NCBI RefSeq assembly: GCF_021462225.1 | Contig: NC_061805.1 | Coordinates: 53,524,806-53,588,805, forward strand | Source of the DNA: Girardinichthys multiradiatus | Taxonomy: Eukaryota; Chordata; Actinopteri; Cyprinodontiformes; Goodeidae | Direction of reading: 5' to 3' | Length of the DNA: 64,000 bases | Shown: positions 13,001-22,670 of the stretch, one piece after another | Layout of the letters: every line of letters starts with the position of its first letter | How positions within the stretch are numbered: position 1 is the stretch's first letter | Translations under genes and position numbers: made by a program | The notes under the pieces: generated by a model | Seen by the model: only the letters and a program-made list of their open reading frames with translations | Told to the model about the DNA's origin: nothing | The model's database searches: none

Positions 13001-16000
13001 ATCAACGACCGACGCCTCGCCAACAACCTGAACGAGTTCTACTGCAGCTTTGAAAGACAAAGGGACAGTCCTGCAACCATCCCCCACGACGCCCCCCAAC
13101 AGCTGCAGCCACAATCCACCACCCCCACCTCCCCAACCTCAAGAGGGGCCTTGGCACCTCCAACCCCCACCCTGAAGTTCCCCCCCACCAGCCCCCTACC
13201 CACGCCGAGGACGGCTCTTTCCATCCAGGAGAGGGACGTCAACAAACTCTTCAGGAGACAGAACCCCCGGAAAGCTGCTGGTCCGGATTCTGTCTCACCA
13301 GCCAGCCTGAAGCACTGCGCTGATCAGCTGTCTCCAGTCTTCACAGACATTTTTAACACCTCACTGGAGACATGTCATGTGCCAGCCTGCTTCAAGTCCT
13401 CCACCATCGTCCCTGTTCCCAAGAAGCCAAGGACCACAGGGCTTAATGACTTCAGACCCGTCGCCCTGACCTCTGTGGTGATGAAGTCCTTTGAGCGCCT
13501 TGTGCTCTCACACCTAAAAGACATCACCGACCCCCTCCTGGACCCCCTGCAGTTTGCCTACAGAGCCAACAGGTCTGTAGATGATGCAGTCAACCTAGCC
13601 CTTCACTTCATCTTCCGGCACCTGGACTCCACAGGAACCTATGCCAGGATCCTGTTTGTGGATTTAAGCTCTGCCTTCAACACCATCGTCCCAGTTCTGC
13701 TCCAGGAGAGGTTCTCCCAGCTGAGTGTGCCCGACTCCACCTGCAGGTGGATCACTGACTTCCTGTCTGACAGGAAGCAGCGCGTGAGGCTGGGGAAGCA
13801 GGTCTTTGACTCCCTGACCATCAGCACCGGTTCCCCCCAAGGCTGTGTTCTCTCTCCTCTGCTCTTCTCCCTGTACACCAACAGCTGCACCTCCAGTCAC
13901 CAGTCTGTCAAGCTTCTGAAGTTTGCGGACGACACCACCCTGATCGGACTCATCTCTGATGGTGACGAGTCCGCGTACAGATGGGAGGTGGACCATCTGT
14001 TGGACTGGTGCAGCCAGAACAACCTTGAGCTCAACGCTCTAAAGACAGTGGAGATGGTTGTGGACTTCAGGCAGAACCCAGCCCCACCTGCCCCCATCAC
14101 CCTCTGTGACTCCACAATTGACACTGTGGAATCTTTCCGCTTCCTGGGAACCATCATCTCCCAGGATCTCAAGTGGGAGCCAAACATCAGCTCCCTCATC
14201 AAGAAAGCCCAGCAGAGGATGTTCTTCCTGCGGCAGCTGAAGAAATTCAACCTGCCAGAGATTATGATGGTGCACTTCTACACAGCCATCATTGAGTCCA
14301 TCCTCACCTCCTCCATCACCATCTGGTACGCCGCTGCTACAGCCAAGGATAAGGGCAGGCTGCAGCGTGTCATTCGGTCTGCTGAGAAGGTGATTGGCTG
14401 CAGTCTACTGTCGCTCCAGGAACTGTACACCTCCAGGACCCTGAAGCTGGCAGGGAAGATTCTGGCTGATCCCTCCCACCCCGGTCACAGACTCTTTGAG
14501 ACTCTCCCCTCTGGCAGGAGGCTGCGGTCCATCCGGACCAAAACCTCACGCCACAAGAACAGTTTTTTCCCATCTGCCACCAGCCTGGTTAACAAAGCCC
14601 AGAAACCACCCTGACACTCTCCCTTTCACCTGTAACCTGTAACTCTATGAGTTACATTAACGCTCAGCATGGACTCCTGCTTTACTTGCACAATGATCAC
14701 CTGCACTGTTGTACTGCTCTTGCATCTTATACTGCTCTATATTTACTCTCACTCACTTAAAACTGTGCACATATATTTATATTATATTGTAGATATGTTT
14801 ATACTGTTTAATTTGTATTGTATTGCACCGACTATGCCAAAACAAATTCCTTGTATGTCCAAAAACATACTTGGCAATAAAGCTTTTCTGATTCTGATTC
14901 TGATCTGATGAGGACAATCCTGACGAGTTGGCGAACAAGCTCAGACAAATGACAGCCTCTATTGTTCCCCAGTGGGGAAATTCAGGTGTGTCAGCAGCAA
15001 AGTAAAAGGCAAATGAAAGCATACATGTAGAAACTATAAAAATTCACAAAGCAAGAGTTGACTGTACTATAAAGGGGAAACTGTACAACGTAAGAAAAAG
15101 AAATACTGTACAGTTATTAAAAGTGGCACACCCACACTAATAAAATGTGCAAATGAGTAGGGTGAGTTGAAAATGAACAAAAAGTGCATCGTAATTATAC
15201 ATGAGAAAATAACACCAGGCTATTTACAAAAAATGGAAAAACTGCAAATAACAGCAGGGATGTTGTTGAAATTTTTTTTTATTTTCTAAAGAAAGAGAAC
15301 GATGATAACCATTCAATCAGCTTTATTAATTTAGCCTTATAAGGAAGACAGTTTTTTCAGTGTCAGACCTATTACAGAGCAGAGCTGAGACCAATCTGAT
15401 GAGACAGAGGTCGACACTTCCTTATATCAACTTAGGAAAAACCCCATGTGGCCTGGTACCTAGGAAGAGCAGAGGTGAGAATTAACTTTGACGCAGACAT
15501 CTTGACTCCTGATAAAAAATTTCCCTTTTTGTTTGCTTGTAAACGTAGTGTGGTTAGGGTTAGGGTTAGGGTTAACCCTAACCCTAACCAACAGGAGGGA
15601 GCAGGAAGGAAGGTGGAAGTCATTGTCAGGTCAGACAGATCACCTCAGAAGGACAAAAGCAATTAAAATTTTGCTCTCACAGATGTAAATACTCACTGAG
15701 CTTGTTGGAAGCAGTGATGATTTGAAGTCTAACAGCTGCTGGGGGGAAGGATCTGTGATAATGCTTCCTTGTACATCTAGGATTCAACAGTCTGTCACTG
15801 AAGGAGTTCCAGTTCTGCAACAGCTTCATGCATGGGGTGGGGGACACTGTTTAACAATGCTGTTACTTTGTCTAGAGTCCTTCTGTCTCCCACCACCTGG
15901 TCCAGGGGGCATCCTAGGAGAGAGCTGGCCTTCCTGATTAGCTTATCAAACTGCTTCCTCTCAGTTGTAGATAAGTTGTTGCTCAAATTAACTACGCCAT

Positions 16001-19000
16001 AGAAGATGACTGATGCCGCCACAGAGGGTGGGTGGTGACTGAGAGCTGAGAGGTGCGAAGTTCTGAAAAGAAAAGCAGGCAGGCGTCGAAGACTGGGGGG
16101 TTGCAGCAGGGGAGACTTGGCTGAGGGAGGGCTGAGTGTCCGTTTAAAGCTGTTGAAGAGCTGGTTCAAGTTGTTCACCCACTGTACATCTCCTACAGCC
16201 TGGGGCTTTAGTTTGTGACCTGAAATGTTTTACGGCTCTTCCAAACCACACTTATGTTGTTCTGCTGCAGCTGGTCCTCCATCTTCCTGTAGATTTTTTT
16301 TTTCCACCCCTGATCTTGGTATACACCAATGCTAAAATAACGTATAAATTCCCGTAATAGATATCTTCAATATCCTTACTGCAGATGGTCTCTGGTGCTG
16401 CATCGGTTCCCCAGGTAGCCTTTTTACCACCTCAAGCAAAAACCATTAAATTAACAATATTTTAGATTGTTTCGTTCTTGTTTCTCCAAACTAATTTTCT
16501 CTGCCCAAACACCACGTGAACGGTTCTGATGAACAGGAGGTCTGATGGGCGATGAGTTATGTGGCGGATGGTGAACAAAGAACTGTGGCACCAGCTTTCT
16601 GCACACATTAGGTGTGCAGAGTTCGGCAGGTACATCTGATCATAGTCAACTTTCAATCCAAGGATTCTTTGAAGTAGTGAAGTCTTATCCTCGCCAAGGA
16701 GTTTCAAAGACCTTCATTTTTACGTGCTGCTCCTGCAGCTGGGTTGACATGGGTAAATAAGAACGTGGTCCTGGGCTGGACTAAAGTAGGTAATGCTGTA
16801 TATAAGATGTTAAGAGTTTCTTTCCAGCCTCTTTGATGGTGTGCAGTTCAGTCCATATTTCATCCCATGGCTGGGGAAAAAACACTGGTGTAAACAATGG
16901 GAGCATGGCCTCTCACGTGGTCTCTGAACACAACTATTGAAAAAAGAAAAGAAAAACAAAGTTGGCCACAAAACGATCAGCTATATAATTTGTACAGACA
17001 GAAAAAGAAGAACACGCAACGCTACCAAAACTAGATTAAAAACGAAAAACTCAGGAAAGAGTGGAAGCTTCTGAAACATGCTGTCCGCTCGCATGGCGCT
17101 GGAAGGGTAAAGCAGGCTCTGAAAGCAATGGTCAGGTGTCATTCAATTTTCTTGACTTCTGGTCAGTTTATTCTGTTTCCTGGGTTTTCTACTAGCCTGT
17201 CCTCTTGCTTCACTAGTATGTTGCTGGCCTTCTGTTCCTCTCCTGACTCCTCCGTGTTTGTAAGTTCTTGTCTCAAGACCCTCAGGTCTTCAGAGACCAC
17301 AGAAGAGGGAGGTGAGGTGTGAGGGACAGGAAATCCAGCTATTTCCAGAACTTTCTCAGGGATTTTATTAGGGCTGGTCTGTAGATTGATTTTTTTGATA
17401 TCTTTGGTTTAATCTAAATGAGACAATAAAAAGACATTGTTGGTACTATTGATATGCATTTGCTTAGTAACCTTTACCCATCTGATGTGTCTGTGCTCAG
17501 CAAATATGTGGGCGCTCATGTTCTGTTCAGTTGTGTGCTCTGGTCAGTCTGCAGACTCTGGTTGAATCATTGGTCAGTAGAATTTATTTTTTTCACATGT
17601 TTTTGGCTTATTTTGTGCCTATACGACTGCCAGGCTACTCTATTTCAAAATGGGCAGCATGAGGTTTTATTGGTTATGGACAGGTTAATAGTCACTTTTA
17701 CTGCTGTGAGGTTTGGACAATTCAGTCTGAGGCACGTTGTATTAGAGGGTGAAACGTTAGTGTAGGAATTTGGAACCTAATTTGAATTAATGTGCTATAT
17801 ATTTGTGATGTGAATTGGTGCTATATAAATAAAACAGAATTGAATTGAATATATAGTAAATTCCCAAACAGCACATCTTATTTGGTTAATAAATGGACCA
17901 GGTATAGATCTGACTCTTGATGTACAAAAAATATAAATAATTAGATTTTCCCCTTGTAATATAATGACCGCAGAAACCCTGGCTTCTGATTGGTTGTGAC
18001 CCTTTTTAAACGGTTGTGATTGAGTCTCCCTTTTTTGAGTGGTTGTTTGGTTCTGACTTCCTGAGGTGTTTTGATTGTTTCTGTGATCTGAATATCTGAT
18101 ATTTGATCCTTGCAGGTCAGAATGAAGGAACTCTGTCAATGGTGGAGGGGGAACTACTGTCTGTGGTGGAGGAGGATAAAGGTGATGGTTGGACTAGAGT
18201 TCGTAGGAACCTGGAGGAGGAAGGATATGTTCCTACGTCCTACATCAAAGTCTTCCTGGACAGCAGCGCTAAAGGTATGAAGGGAGCTTAAATAAGACTC
18301 TTCGTGACCTCCAGGCATCGTCACAATAACGCCTGTGACCTCAGATGGTTTTTCATCCTTCAGGTCTCAATGAGGTCCTTGTGCCAGATGAGACCTGAGA
18401 CTGCAGGCCGTTTTTTGGTTCTAAAGGTCTCAGTTAGGTCCTTTTTCTTTGTTTGACAACTCACAAAAAAAGTCTCATATTTCAGGCGAATGTCAATGTT
18501 CAGTTCTTTAAAGTAGTTACAGAACTACTTGGCCAAATGACATAATTTCTTCTCTCATTTTCAATAAAGAAAAAGAAAAATTATAAAGGTTTAATTTCAC
18601 AGAAAATAAAGATCTTTGTCCTGACTAGACAACACCAGTGTTGGTTCTAGGCATGGGCTGGTTACTGTTCTCAAGGTATACAGTTTAAAAACAATAAACG
18701 ATTACCTTCATATTGCATCTGTAGCTTGAAGTACTTGTCATGAAATGCAACAAAATGTTCTGGAGTGAACAGAGGTTTGAGTCCCAGATCAACAGTTATT
18801 GATCCCATCAGTTAGTCATTTTTTAAATGTGAAACTCAGAAAACCTTTCTGTCTCAGCCCCTGTCTCCCTCTAACATCTACCTGTCTGTCTACTTACCTT
18901 TCTGTCTCTCTGTCTGGCAGGCTTTGTGCAGAGCAGCCGTCTTCTGTAGCTCATCTGTTAGCATATCAGGACATCTTGCAACAAGAAGTTGTGAAAAGCG

Positions 19001-20206
19001 GTCTGATTGGACAGAGTAACTCTTCAGATATTTCACCCAATCAGTTGGCGAATGATTCATTTGTGATGAACAGAAGCCTCTTGACTGAAAAACAAATCAG
19101 AGACTGATCAGTCTTTAGGGGTTATTTTCATTGATCTCTGGTTAACTTTATGAAATGTTTTTCTGATAATTGAAATGTCGATAAAGTAGATCCTGATGTC
19201 CAGAGAAACTGTTTCTGGTTCAGCGTAAACTGCTATGGGATAAGTTAGAGCAGCAGGACTCAACATCATCAGCGAAGAAACTGATCAATAAAAAAAACAG
19301 AAAAATCAATTCAATTAAAGGTGGATGTGATTCTAACAGGAAATGTCAAAGTAAAAATGAGCAGGAGCTGAAGCAAAACGTCTCAGGCTGTGATATCGTC
19401 ACTGTGTTTGAACATCTCAGTGGGTCTGAACACAAACCACTCAGTTCCTCTGTAAATATGAACCCCACTAACACCCATGTTGCCCAGCTCCTGCAGATAT
19501 TAACCATGCCCCAAGGAGGAGCTCATTTTGGCTCTGCCTCCTTAATCGATGATTAATTAATATATTAATTGTGTGAAATGTGAAAGTTTGGACTTAATAA
19601 TTAGCCTACTAACAAGTTATTTATTAACTGGTTGTTTTTTATGAGTCTTACAAGAATGCCATTTTTAACTTCCTGTATGTAAAACATTCAAAATAAAGTT
19701 CATCCTTAGTTGACTCGGCTGTTTTTATTAAGTTGAAAAAAGGTGAACCAGGTCTTCCCTTCGTTCTGGACCCCAGAGCTTTGTTCTCGAAGTATTTCAG
19801 GTTTAGGGTTGATGGAGGGAAGTCCAGATTACAGACCATCTGACCCACACCAATGAGACTGTTTTGATGATTCAGCTCTTTGTTCTACAAAAACGTAGCA
19901 TTGTGCAGAACTTCATGGCAGTTTCCCCAACCCCAAAATGACATCAAACATTTTTCCTCCAGTAGGGTTGGTTTGTACTGGTAACAATAAGGCCTGTGAC
20001 CTCAGATGGTTTTTCATTCTTCAAGTCTCAATGAGGTCCTTGTGCCAGAAGAGACTTGAGACTGCAGACCGTTTTTTGGTCCTAAAGGTCTCACTTCATG
20101 AAAGCTTTTTATCTTTCCAGTGTTTTTGGCAGATTATGCCATTTATGTAGATTATGCCTCCTGAAGCTGAATGGCTTCTCCTCCTGCAGGTGCCACTGTG
20201 ATCTGA
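6935..20206 (+). CDS. fnbp1: F-BAR/SH3 adaptor of the FNBP1 (FBP17)/TOCA family, 3' part
   Basis: Five exons join in frame with GT-AG borders: 6935-7067, 8613-8758, 8856-8992, 18116-18274 and 20190-20206. They give the last 196 residues and a TGA. FNBP1-family proteins bind curved plasma membrane through an N-terminal F-BAR domain (left of this window), bind CDC42 through HR1, and recruit N-WASP and dynamin through a C-terminal SH3 during endocytosis. Visible here are the end of HR1 ([14 protein letters not shown]), a variable linker, an acidic [13 protein letters not shown] stretch, and the SH3 domain with [20 protein letters not shown] and GYVPTSYI. The last codons read KGATVI. FNBP1L and TRIP10 are the alternatives. 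I prefer FNBP1 because of the linker (SPDGSYTED) and the pierce1 and olfm1 neighbours, as on human 9q34. A teleost a/b copy cannot be assigned. Confidence 0.8.
7490..7770 (+). mobile_element. Fossil L2/CR1-like reverse transcriptase C-terminus
   Basis: A broken plus-strand reading resembles the thumb region of L2-type LINEs: a [16 protein letters not shown] stretch, then a shifted reading through an IQDAAA-like segment. It has stops and shifts. It sits in an fnbp1 intron. Confidence 0.45.
7921..7982. repeat. Perfect 30-bp-arm palindrome with 2-bp spacer
   Basis: The left arm 7921-7950 is the exact reverse complement of 7953-7982, with CC between. The centre reads TTCAACTCCAGTTGAA. The same centre recurs at 8060-8075 in a second, imperfect palindrome. 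Confidence 0.95.
8054..8080. repeat. Second, shorter palindrome with the same centre
   Basis: The sequence TTTGATTCAACTCC followed by AGTTGATCAAA folds on itself with one extra T in the left arm. It shares the CAACTCCAGTTG core with the 7921-7982 palindrome about 110 bp away. Confidence 0.75.
8613..8758 (+). CDS. fnbp1: fnbp1 exon: linker between HR1 and SH3
   Basis: Acceptor CTGCAG at 8607-8612 and donor GTGATC at 8759. It starts VWLSEADGG, matching the family AWLAEAE-type motif after HR1, then turns into a low-complexity Ser/Gly/Asn/Gln linker. This part varies most among family members and is often alternatively spliced. Confidence 0.75.
8856..8992 (+). CDS. fnbp1: fnbp1 exon: SPDGSYTED linker, acidic patch and start of SH3
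   Basis: Acceptor TTTTAG at 8850-8855 and donor GTACTG at 8993. The codon across the junction gives the Ser of [10 protein letters not shown]. The acidic [13 protein letters not shown] block precedes [12 protein letters not shown], the first SH3 strand with the ALYDY-type motif. Confidence 0.85.
9000..9750. other. fnbp1 intron start, no gene seen
   Basis: AT-rich intron sequence. A short GCAGCAGCAGCATCATCATT microsatellite lies at about 9196-9225. The small open frame at 9358-9558 has no recognisable protein feature. Confidence 0.5.
9753..10590 (+). repeat. Dispersed repeat family A, copy 2 (longest)
   Basis: Nearly identical to 844-1318 for the first 470 bp, then continues further right (about 10240-10590) where copy 1 has been replaced by other sequence. 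It is the best copy for defining the family. The exact right border is not clear. Confidence 0.75.
10600..11235. other. AT-rich intron sequence, no gene seen
   Basis: It contains loosely repeated AAATATTATTTTACTA-like stretches at 10680-10850, probably a decayed repeat. Nothing else is supported. Confidence 0.4.
11236..11346 (+). repeat. Compound (ATC)n/(AGC)n microsatellite
   Basis: Trinucleotide runs of CATCAT, CATCACCAG and CAGCAG. The long serine/alanine/proline open frames on both strands come from this composition. Confidence 0.9.
11582..14907 (+). mobile_element. Full-length-looking Rex1/CR1-like LINE with intact ORF
   Basis: The element runs from just upstream of AAGATGGCGCCGCAG to an AATAAAG-containing 3' end with TTCTGA repeats. 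The 7-bp direct repeat ATGAGGA at 11575-11581 and 14908-14914 fits a target-site duplication. One uninterrupted ORF fills most of it. The 3' tail recurs at 6013-6193 and the 5' start (CAAGATGGCGC-GC-GATGG) recurs at 29083. The clade name is inferred from the reverse transcriptase style. Confidence 0.85.
11594..14614 (+). CDS. LINE endonuclease-reverse transcriptase polyprotein, intact
   Basis: From ATG 11594 (an upstream TTG at 11582 is in frame but less likely) the ORF encodes about 1006 residues without a stop. The N-terminal part holds an apurinic-type endonuclease: [31 protein letters not shown] and SDHIMVHL. A proline-rich spacer follows. Reverse transcriptase motifs come next: [57 protein letters not shown] and the catalytic [10 protein letters not shown]. 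The C-terminal thumb and tail end near [13 protein letters not shown]. The protein nicks target DNA and copies its own RNA at the nick. All catalytic signatures I can check are present, so this copy may be young. It sits inside an fnbp1 intron in the sense direction. Confidence 0.9.
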   Translation: MAPQMVASACWCALFCFVFCFKTVFCDGTRSSLTREELMNIRATTPEELFPTFLPTALEFVDILVKGALTFVHVVKRRKRGKRAGVLVRLRQRGLRTPLPGIFLSNVRSLPNKIEKLQLLLGKNRDFYSSAVLCFTETWLCGLIPDSALQLAGFQLYRADRDTELSGKAKGGGICFYLNSGWCNDVTVIQQHCSPDLESFIINCKPFYSPREFASFILVGVYIPPQANMQVAQRMLTDQILSVERTNPDSLVIVAGDFNKGNLTHELPKYRQFIKCPTREDNILDHCYITIRDAYHAVPRAALGQSDHIMVHLIPAYRQKLKLCKPAVRTTRKWSSEAVDNLQACLGCTDWDVFRTTTNSLDEYTEAVTSYISFCEDSCVPSCTRVSYNNDKPWFTAKLRRLRLDKEEAFRSGDKDIYREAKYKFGKAVKEAKRLYSEKLQNQFSANDSASVWKGLKQITNYKPKAPHSINDRRLANNLNEFYCSFERQRDSPATIPHDAPQQLQPQSTTPTSPTSRGALAPPTPTLKFPPTSPLPTPRTALSIQERDVNKLFRRQNPRKAAGPDSVSPASLKHCADQLSPVFTDIFNTSLETCHVPACFKSSTIVPVPKKPRTTGLNDFRPVALTSVVMKSFERLVLSHLKDITDPLLDPLQFAYRANRSVDDAVNLALHFIFRHLDSTGTYARILFVDLSSAFNTIVPVLLQERFSQLSVPDSTCRWITDFLSDRKQRVRLGKQVFDSLTISTGSPQGCVLSPLLFSLYTNSCTSSHQSVKLLKFADDTTLIGLISDGDESAYRWEVDHLLDWCSQNNLELNALKTVEMVVDFRQNPAPPAPITLCDSTIDTVESFRFLGTIISQDLKWEPNISSLIKKAQQRMFFLRQLKKFNLPEIMMVHFYTAIIESILTSSITIWYAAATAKDKGRLQRVIRSAEKVIGCSLLSLQELYTSRTLKLAGKILADPSHPGHRLFETLPSGRRLRSIRTKTSRHKNSFFPSATSLVNKAQKPP
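14935..16190 (-). mobile_element. 3' part of another LINE, reverse strand
   Basis: The minus strand at 16178-15795 reads like a reverse transcriptase C-terminus ([46 protein letters not shown]). After a frameshift it continues at 15790-15660 with [12 protein letters not shown] and [13 protein letters not shown] ends. The 14935-15400 stretch, with ATTGTTCCCCAGTGGGGAAA, looks like its 3' untranslated region. It is inactive and 5'-truncated. Confidence 0.65.
15551..15590. repeat. Head-to-head interstitial telomere repeat (TTAGGG)3-(CCCTAA)2
   Basis: TTAGGG units run into CCCTAA units around a GTTAAC centre, forming a palindrome with about 16-bp arms. It interrupts the 3' part of the LINE described at 14935-16190. 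Confidence 0.9.
16200..17800. other. fnbp1 intron, no gene seen
   Basis: No exon with family resemblance was found. Small open frames (16462-16707 reverse, 17454-17765 forward) show no recognisable domain and lack clear splice context. The stretch at about 17810-17851 ends AATTGAATTGAAT, like the right end of family A at 26740, so a decayed copy may end here. Confidence 0.4.
18116..18274 (+). CDS. fnbp1: fnbp1 exon: core of SH3 domain
   Basis: Acceptor TTGCAG at 18110-18115 and donor GTATGA at 18275. It encodes [18 protein letters not shown], then [11 protein letters not shown] and [14 protein letters not shown]. The tryptophan of GDGW and the PTSY motif are the expected proline-ligand contacts. 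This is the most conserved part of the gene in the window. Confidence 0.9.
18280..20185. other. Last fnbp1 intron, no other gene seen
   Basis: Two similar stretches (18330-18450 and 19985-20100, around CTCAATGAGGTCCTTGTGCC) form a local duplication. The open frame at 18799-19107 follows a CTGGCAG acceptor-like site but has no family match. Confidence 0.45.
20190..20206 (+). CDS. fnbp1: fnbp1 terminal coding exon
   Basis: Acceptor CTGCAG ends at 20189. The split glycine codon is followed by GCC ACT GTG ATC TGA, so the protein ends GATVI. A very short last coding exon with a hydrophobic end fits this family. The end could act as a PDZ-binding tail, which is inference. Confidence 0.7.
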
Positions 20207-20385
20207 GGACACACATCCCCCCACCGCAACAGTGGAGTCCAGAATGTGTTTGAAACTGTGAAATCAGACTAAAACAGCAGTAATCCATTTTTCCATAGTA
20301 TCTATACTGTTAAAACAACAGCTGGCATTCCAAACATTGTAGAAATGTACAGGTACAGCTCCCAGAATTAAAGTATCATAAAAAG

Positions 20386-21020
20386 GTGGTGTTAGTCCTT
20401 TATTTTCAGAAAGTGAAACTCATATATACATCCATAACACATAAAGGGATATATTTCAGGCCCTTTGAAAAATGTCAGGCTTTTGAAAACTATGTTCATT
20501 TCTATGCTCTTAGTACTTGCTCTGGGCTCCTATTGCATGAATTACTGCATCAGTGCCACATGGCATGGAGGAGATCAGCATGTGGTTCTGCTAAGGTGTT
20601 CAGGAAGCCTAAGCTGTGTGAAAGCAGCCTTTAGGTCTTCTGCGTTATTGGTTCTGGTGTCTCTCATCTTCCTCTGGATAATACCTCAGGTTTTCATGTG
20701 GGGTTCTGGTCAGGCCCATTTGCTGTCCAATCAAGCCAAGTACCACCATGGTCATTGAACAACGTTTTGGAACATTTGGCAGTGTGGGTTGGTACCAAGT
20801 CCTACTGGAAGATGAAATCAGCATCTCCATAAAGCTTGTAAGCAGAAGGAAGCATGCAGCAAAATGTTCTGGTTGCTGGCTGGTCAAAAAACACAGTGGA
20901 CCAGAACCAGCAGATGACATGGCACCACACATCATCACTGATTGTGGAAAGTTCACTCTGGACTTCAAGCAATGTGGATTCTGTTCCTCTCCACTCTTCC
21001 TCCAGACTCTGGGACCTTGA
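20386..21020 (-). pseudogene. Decayed Tc1-like transposase
   Basis: The minus strand at 20968-20645 reads NFPQSVMMCGAMSSAGSGPL, closely paralleling the KYPQSVMVWGAVSAAGVGPL segment of the better copy at 22999-24001. Stops and shifts break it elsewhere. It probably lies within the 3' untranslated region of fnbp1 or just past its end. Confidence 0.65.
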
Positions 21021-21355
21021 TTTCTAAATCAAATGCAAACTTTGGACCACTAAGCAACATCCTGTTTCTTCTCAGCCCAGGTAAGACGCTTGTAGCCCAT
21101 GAACCATGTAGGCCCCTCGGGTCTTCAGAGACCTGCTTACTCTATGTTCCCAGGACCAAAGGTAAGCCAGGAACCAACTTTGTGAAAACCTGAGATGTTC
21201 ACAAACTGTTGGTTACTTTTAAACAGGACTGAAAGCATGAATTTGTGGCAGCTGTTGATTAAAAAAAAGAATCTGATAAATCACTGTTTGAAGCATTTGT
21301 TTATTTAATGCAATGCTTGTATGCTTTGTTTTTTCCCTTCTTTACTTTGATGTTT

Positions 21356-21361
21356 AATAAA
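21356..21361 (+). terminator. Candidate poly(A) signal for fnbp1
   Basis: AATAAA about 1.15 kb after the stop codon and before the pierce1 X-box. Other AATAAA sites may be used instead. Confidence 0.35.
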
Positions 21362-21584
21362 GCACATGAAATTGCTTTGTGAATGAATGGTTCTGGATAA
21401 ATAAACTGTCCTTTCCTTGTTCCAAAGCAGCTTTGCCCCAAACAAACAGTTGTGATGGCTTAAATCCGTTATTTAAAGGCTGTTTATAATGATTTTTTTG
21501 TAAATGTGGTCAGTCTGTCCAAAACCAACAGCAGGTGAGAGAAAACAGAAGACTTGTCTCACGATTAACACGTTCTGTTTAAAT

Positions 21585-21597
21585 GTTGCCTAGCAAC
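21585..21597. promoter_or_regulatory. RFX X-box, distal
   Basis: GTTGCCTAGCAAC is a perfect palindromic X-box. RFX factors bind this motif in promoters of ciliary genes. It lies 215 bp upstream of the pierce1 ATG. Confidence 0.75.
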
Positions 21598-21745
21598 ACA
21601 ATGACTGCAAGCTGTTGATCCATTGTTTTGGCATCTGAGGTTTCATTTCTGAATCAGGATCAGACTAAGAACTTAATTAATTCCACCTGATCAGGAAATA
21701 GCAGTTTAGACGTAAAGGAGGAGGGTCCTGTCACTGTTGTTTCCT

Positions 21746-21759
21746 GTCTCCATGGTAAC
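21746..21759. promoter_or_regulatory. RFX X-box, proximal
   Basis: GTCTCCATGGTAAC matches the X-box consensus (two half-sites with a 2-bp AT spacer). It lies 41 bp before the pierce1 ATG, in or beside the 5' leader. Confidence 0.75.
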
Positions 21760-21799
21760 AATTCTGTTGCTGCTAACTGAAGTCTTTCTACAGTCAGAC

Positions 21800-21894
21800 A
21801 TGGAGGATCAGAAAGGTCAAACCTGTGACTTTTACCGGACGGATCCAAACCTGCCGCAGAGATTCAACAACCCAGACTGTTTCCATGGTTACGG
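21800..21894 (+). CDS. pierce1: pierce1 exon 1
   Basis: Encodes residues 1-31 plus two bases of Gly32; donor GTAAAC at 21895. Contains the CDFYRT motif. Confidence 0.85.
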
Positions 21895-22517
21895 GTAAAC
21901 TAACAACACTGCACTACAGAAGTAGCAGTGATACTACATTATTTATTTCCGCTACTAATACTATCACTGCAGTGTTTCAGACAAGTAAGTATTCTGTAGT
22001 ACTAGTAGGAGTAGTAGTATTCTGCTAAAGTGGCACACAGTACCACAGCTATGGCTCTGACTATTGTGCTAACTCTATAGGATTAGTAAAATAATGCTAC
22101 TGTCGCTCTCAGGGTGAAGAAGAGTCATCCTTTATATCAGACCTGGAACCAAACGTACGGCAGCCAGAAGCCAACAGTTCATGAGATGCCGGTGAGAAAA
22201 GTTTAACATTTCACAATAAATTATCATAAGGTTTGAAATTATGTAATTTGTAGATTCATCAAGAGAGTAGGGCTGATTTGATTCCAGCAGCAGGTGGAGT
22301 ATGTTACTGTTTGAATGTTTTCCTGTTTCAGACTCAATTTAAGGTGACATCTCATCAGTTTTCGGAACTGCAGCTGCAGAGTGGGATGTACCAGGATCAT
22401 GGCTTCAATACAGCAATTGACAGGAGCAAAGTCATGGTTTCCACGGAAACCCAAAACAAGAGATTTCAGCTCCAGCATCTGCATTACTATGGAAACCAAA
22501 GCAAGGAGCATCATTAA
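21800..22517 (+). CDS. pierce1: Piercer of microtubule wall 1 (C9orf116-like)
   Basis: Three exons join in frame: 21800-21894, 22113-22191 and 22332-22517, giving 119 residues and a TAA. PIERCE1 is a small protein inside the doublet microtubules of motile cilia, where it helps hold outer dynein arms; loss in mice disturbs left-right patterning, and it was first found as a p53/Rb-responsive gene. Family signatures visible are [18 protein letters not shown], then [14 protein letters not shown] and PTVHEMP, then [17 protein letters not shown]. Length and exon pattern fit. The Asn-rich, Tyr-rich, low-hydrophobic make-up is normal for such luminal proteins. The start is chosen because the ATG lies just after an X-box. 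Borders are GG/GTAAAC, CAG/G and CCG/GTGAGA, all GT-AG. PIERCE2 is the alternative but is shorter and lacks the N-terminal motif. Confidence 0.9.
22113..22191 (+). CDS. pierce1: pierce1 exon 2
   Basis: Acceptor CTCTCAG ends at 22112, donor GTGAGA at 22192. Encodes the [14 protein letters not shown] core. Confidence 0.9.
22332..22517 (+). CDS. pierce1: pierce1 exon 3
   Basis: Acceptor GTTTCAG ends at 22331. Encodes 61 residues and the stop, including [17 protein letters not shown]. The C-terminus is His/Gln-rich. Confidence 0.9.
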   Translation, partial: TQFKVTSHQFSELQLQSGMYQDHGFNTAIDRSKVMVSTETQNKRFQLQHLHYYGNQSKEHH

Positions 22518-22533
22518 CAACACAGCATAACAA

Positions 22534-22539
22534 AATAAA
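22534..22539 (+). terminator. Poly(A) signal of pierce1
   Basis: AATAAA 17 bases after the pierce1 stop codon, which would give a very short 3' untranslated region. Confidence 0.6.
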
Positions 22540-22670
22540 TTAGCTGATTGTTCTCCAATATGGTTTGAGGTCATCCAATAGATTTCCTTTGGGGTATCAG
22601 TTAATGTACATGTAATACTCAACCTCAACCAGCAGATGGCAGTAATATTTTAGAAGGTTTAGGACTAATA

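Noticed and set aside
18799..19107. Possible extra fnbp1 exon after CTGGCAG
   Set aside because: The reading does not resemble the family, and the 18274 to 20190 splice gives a sound ending in frame.
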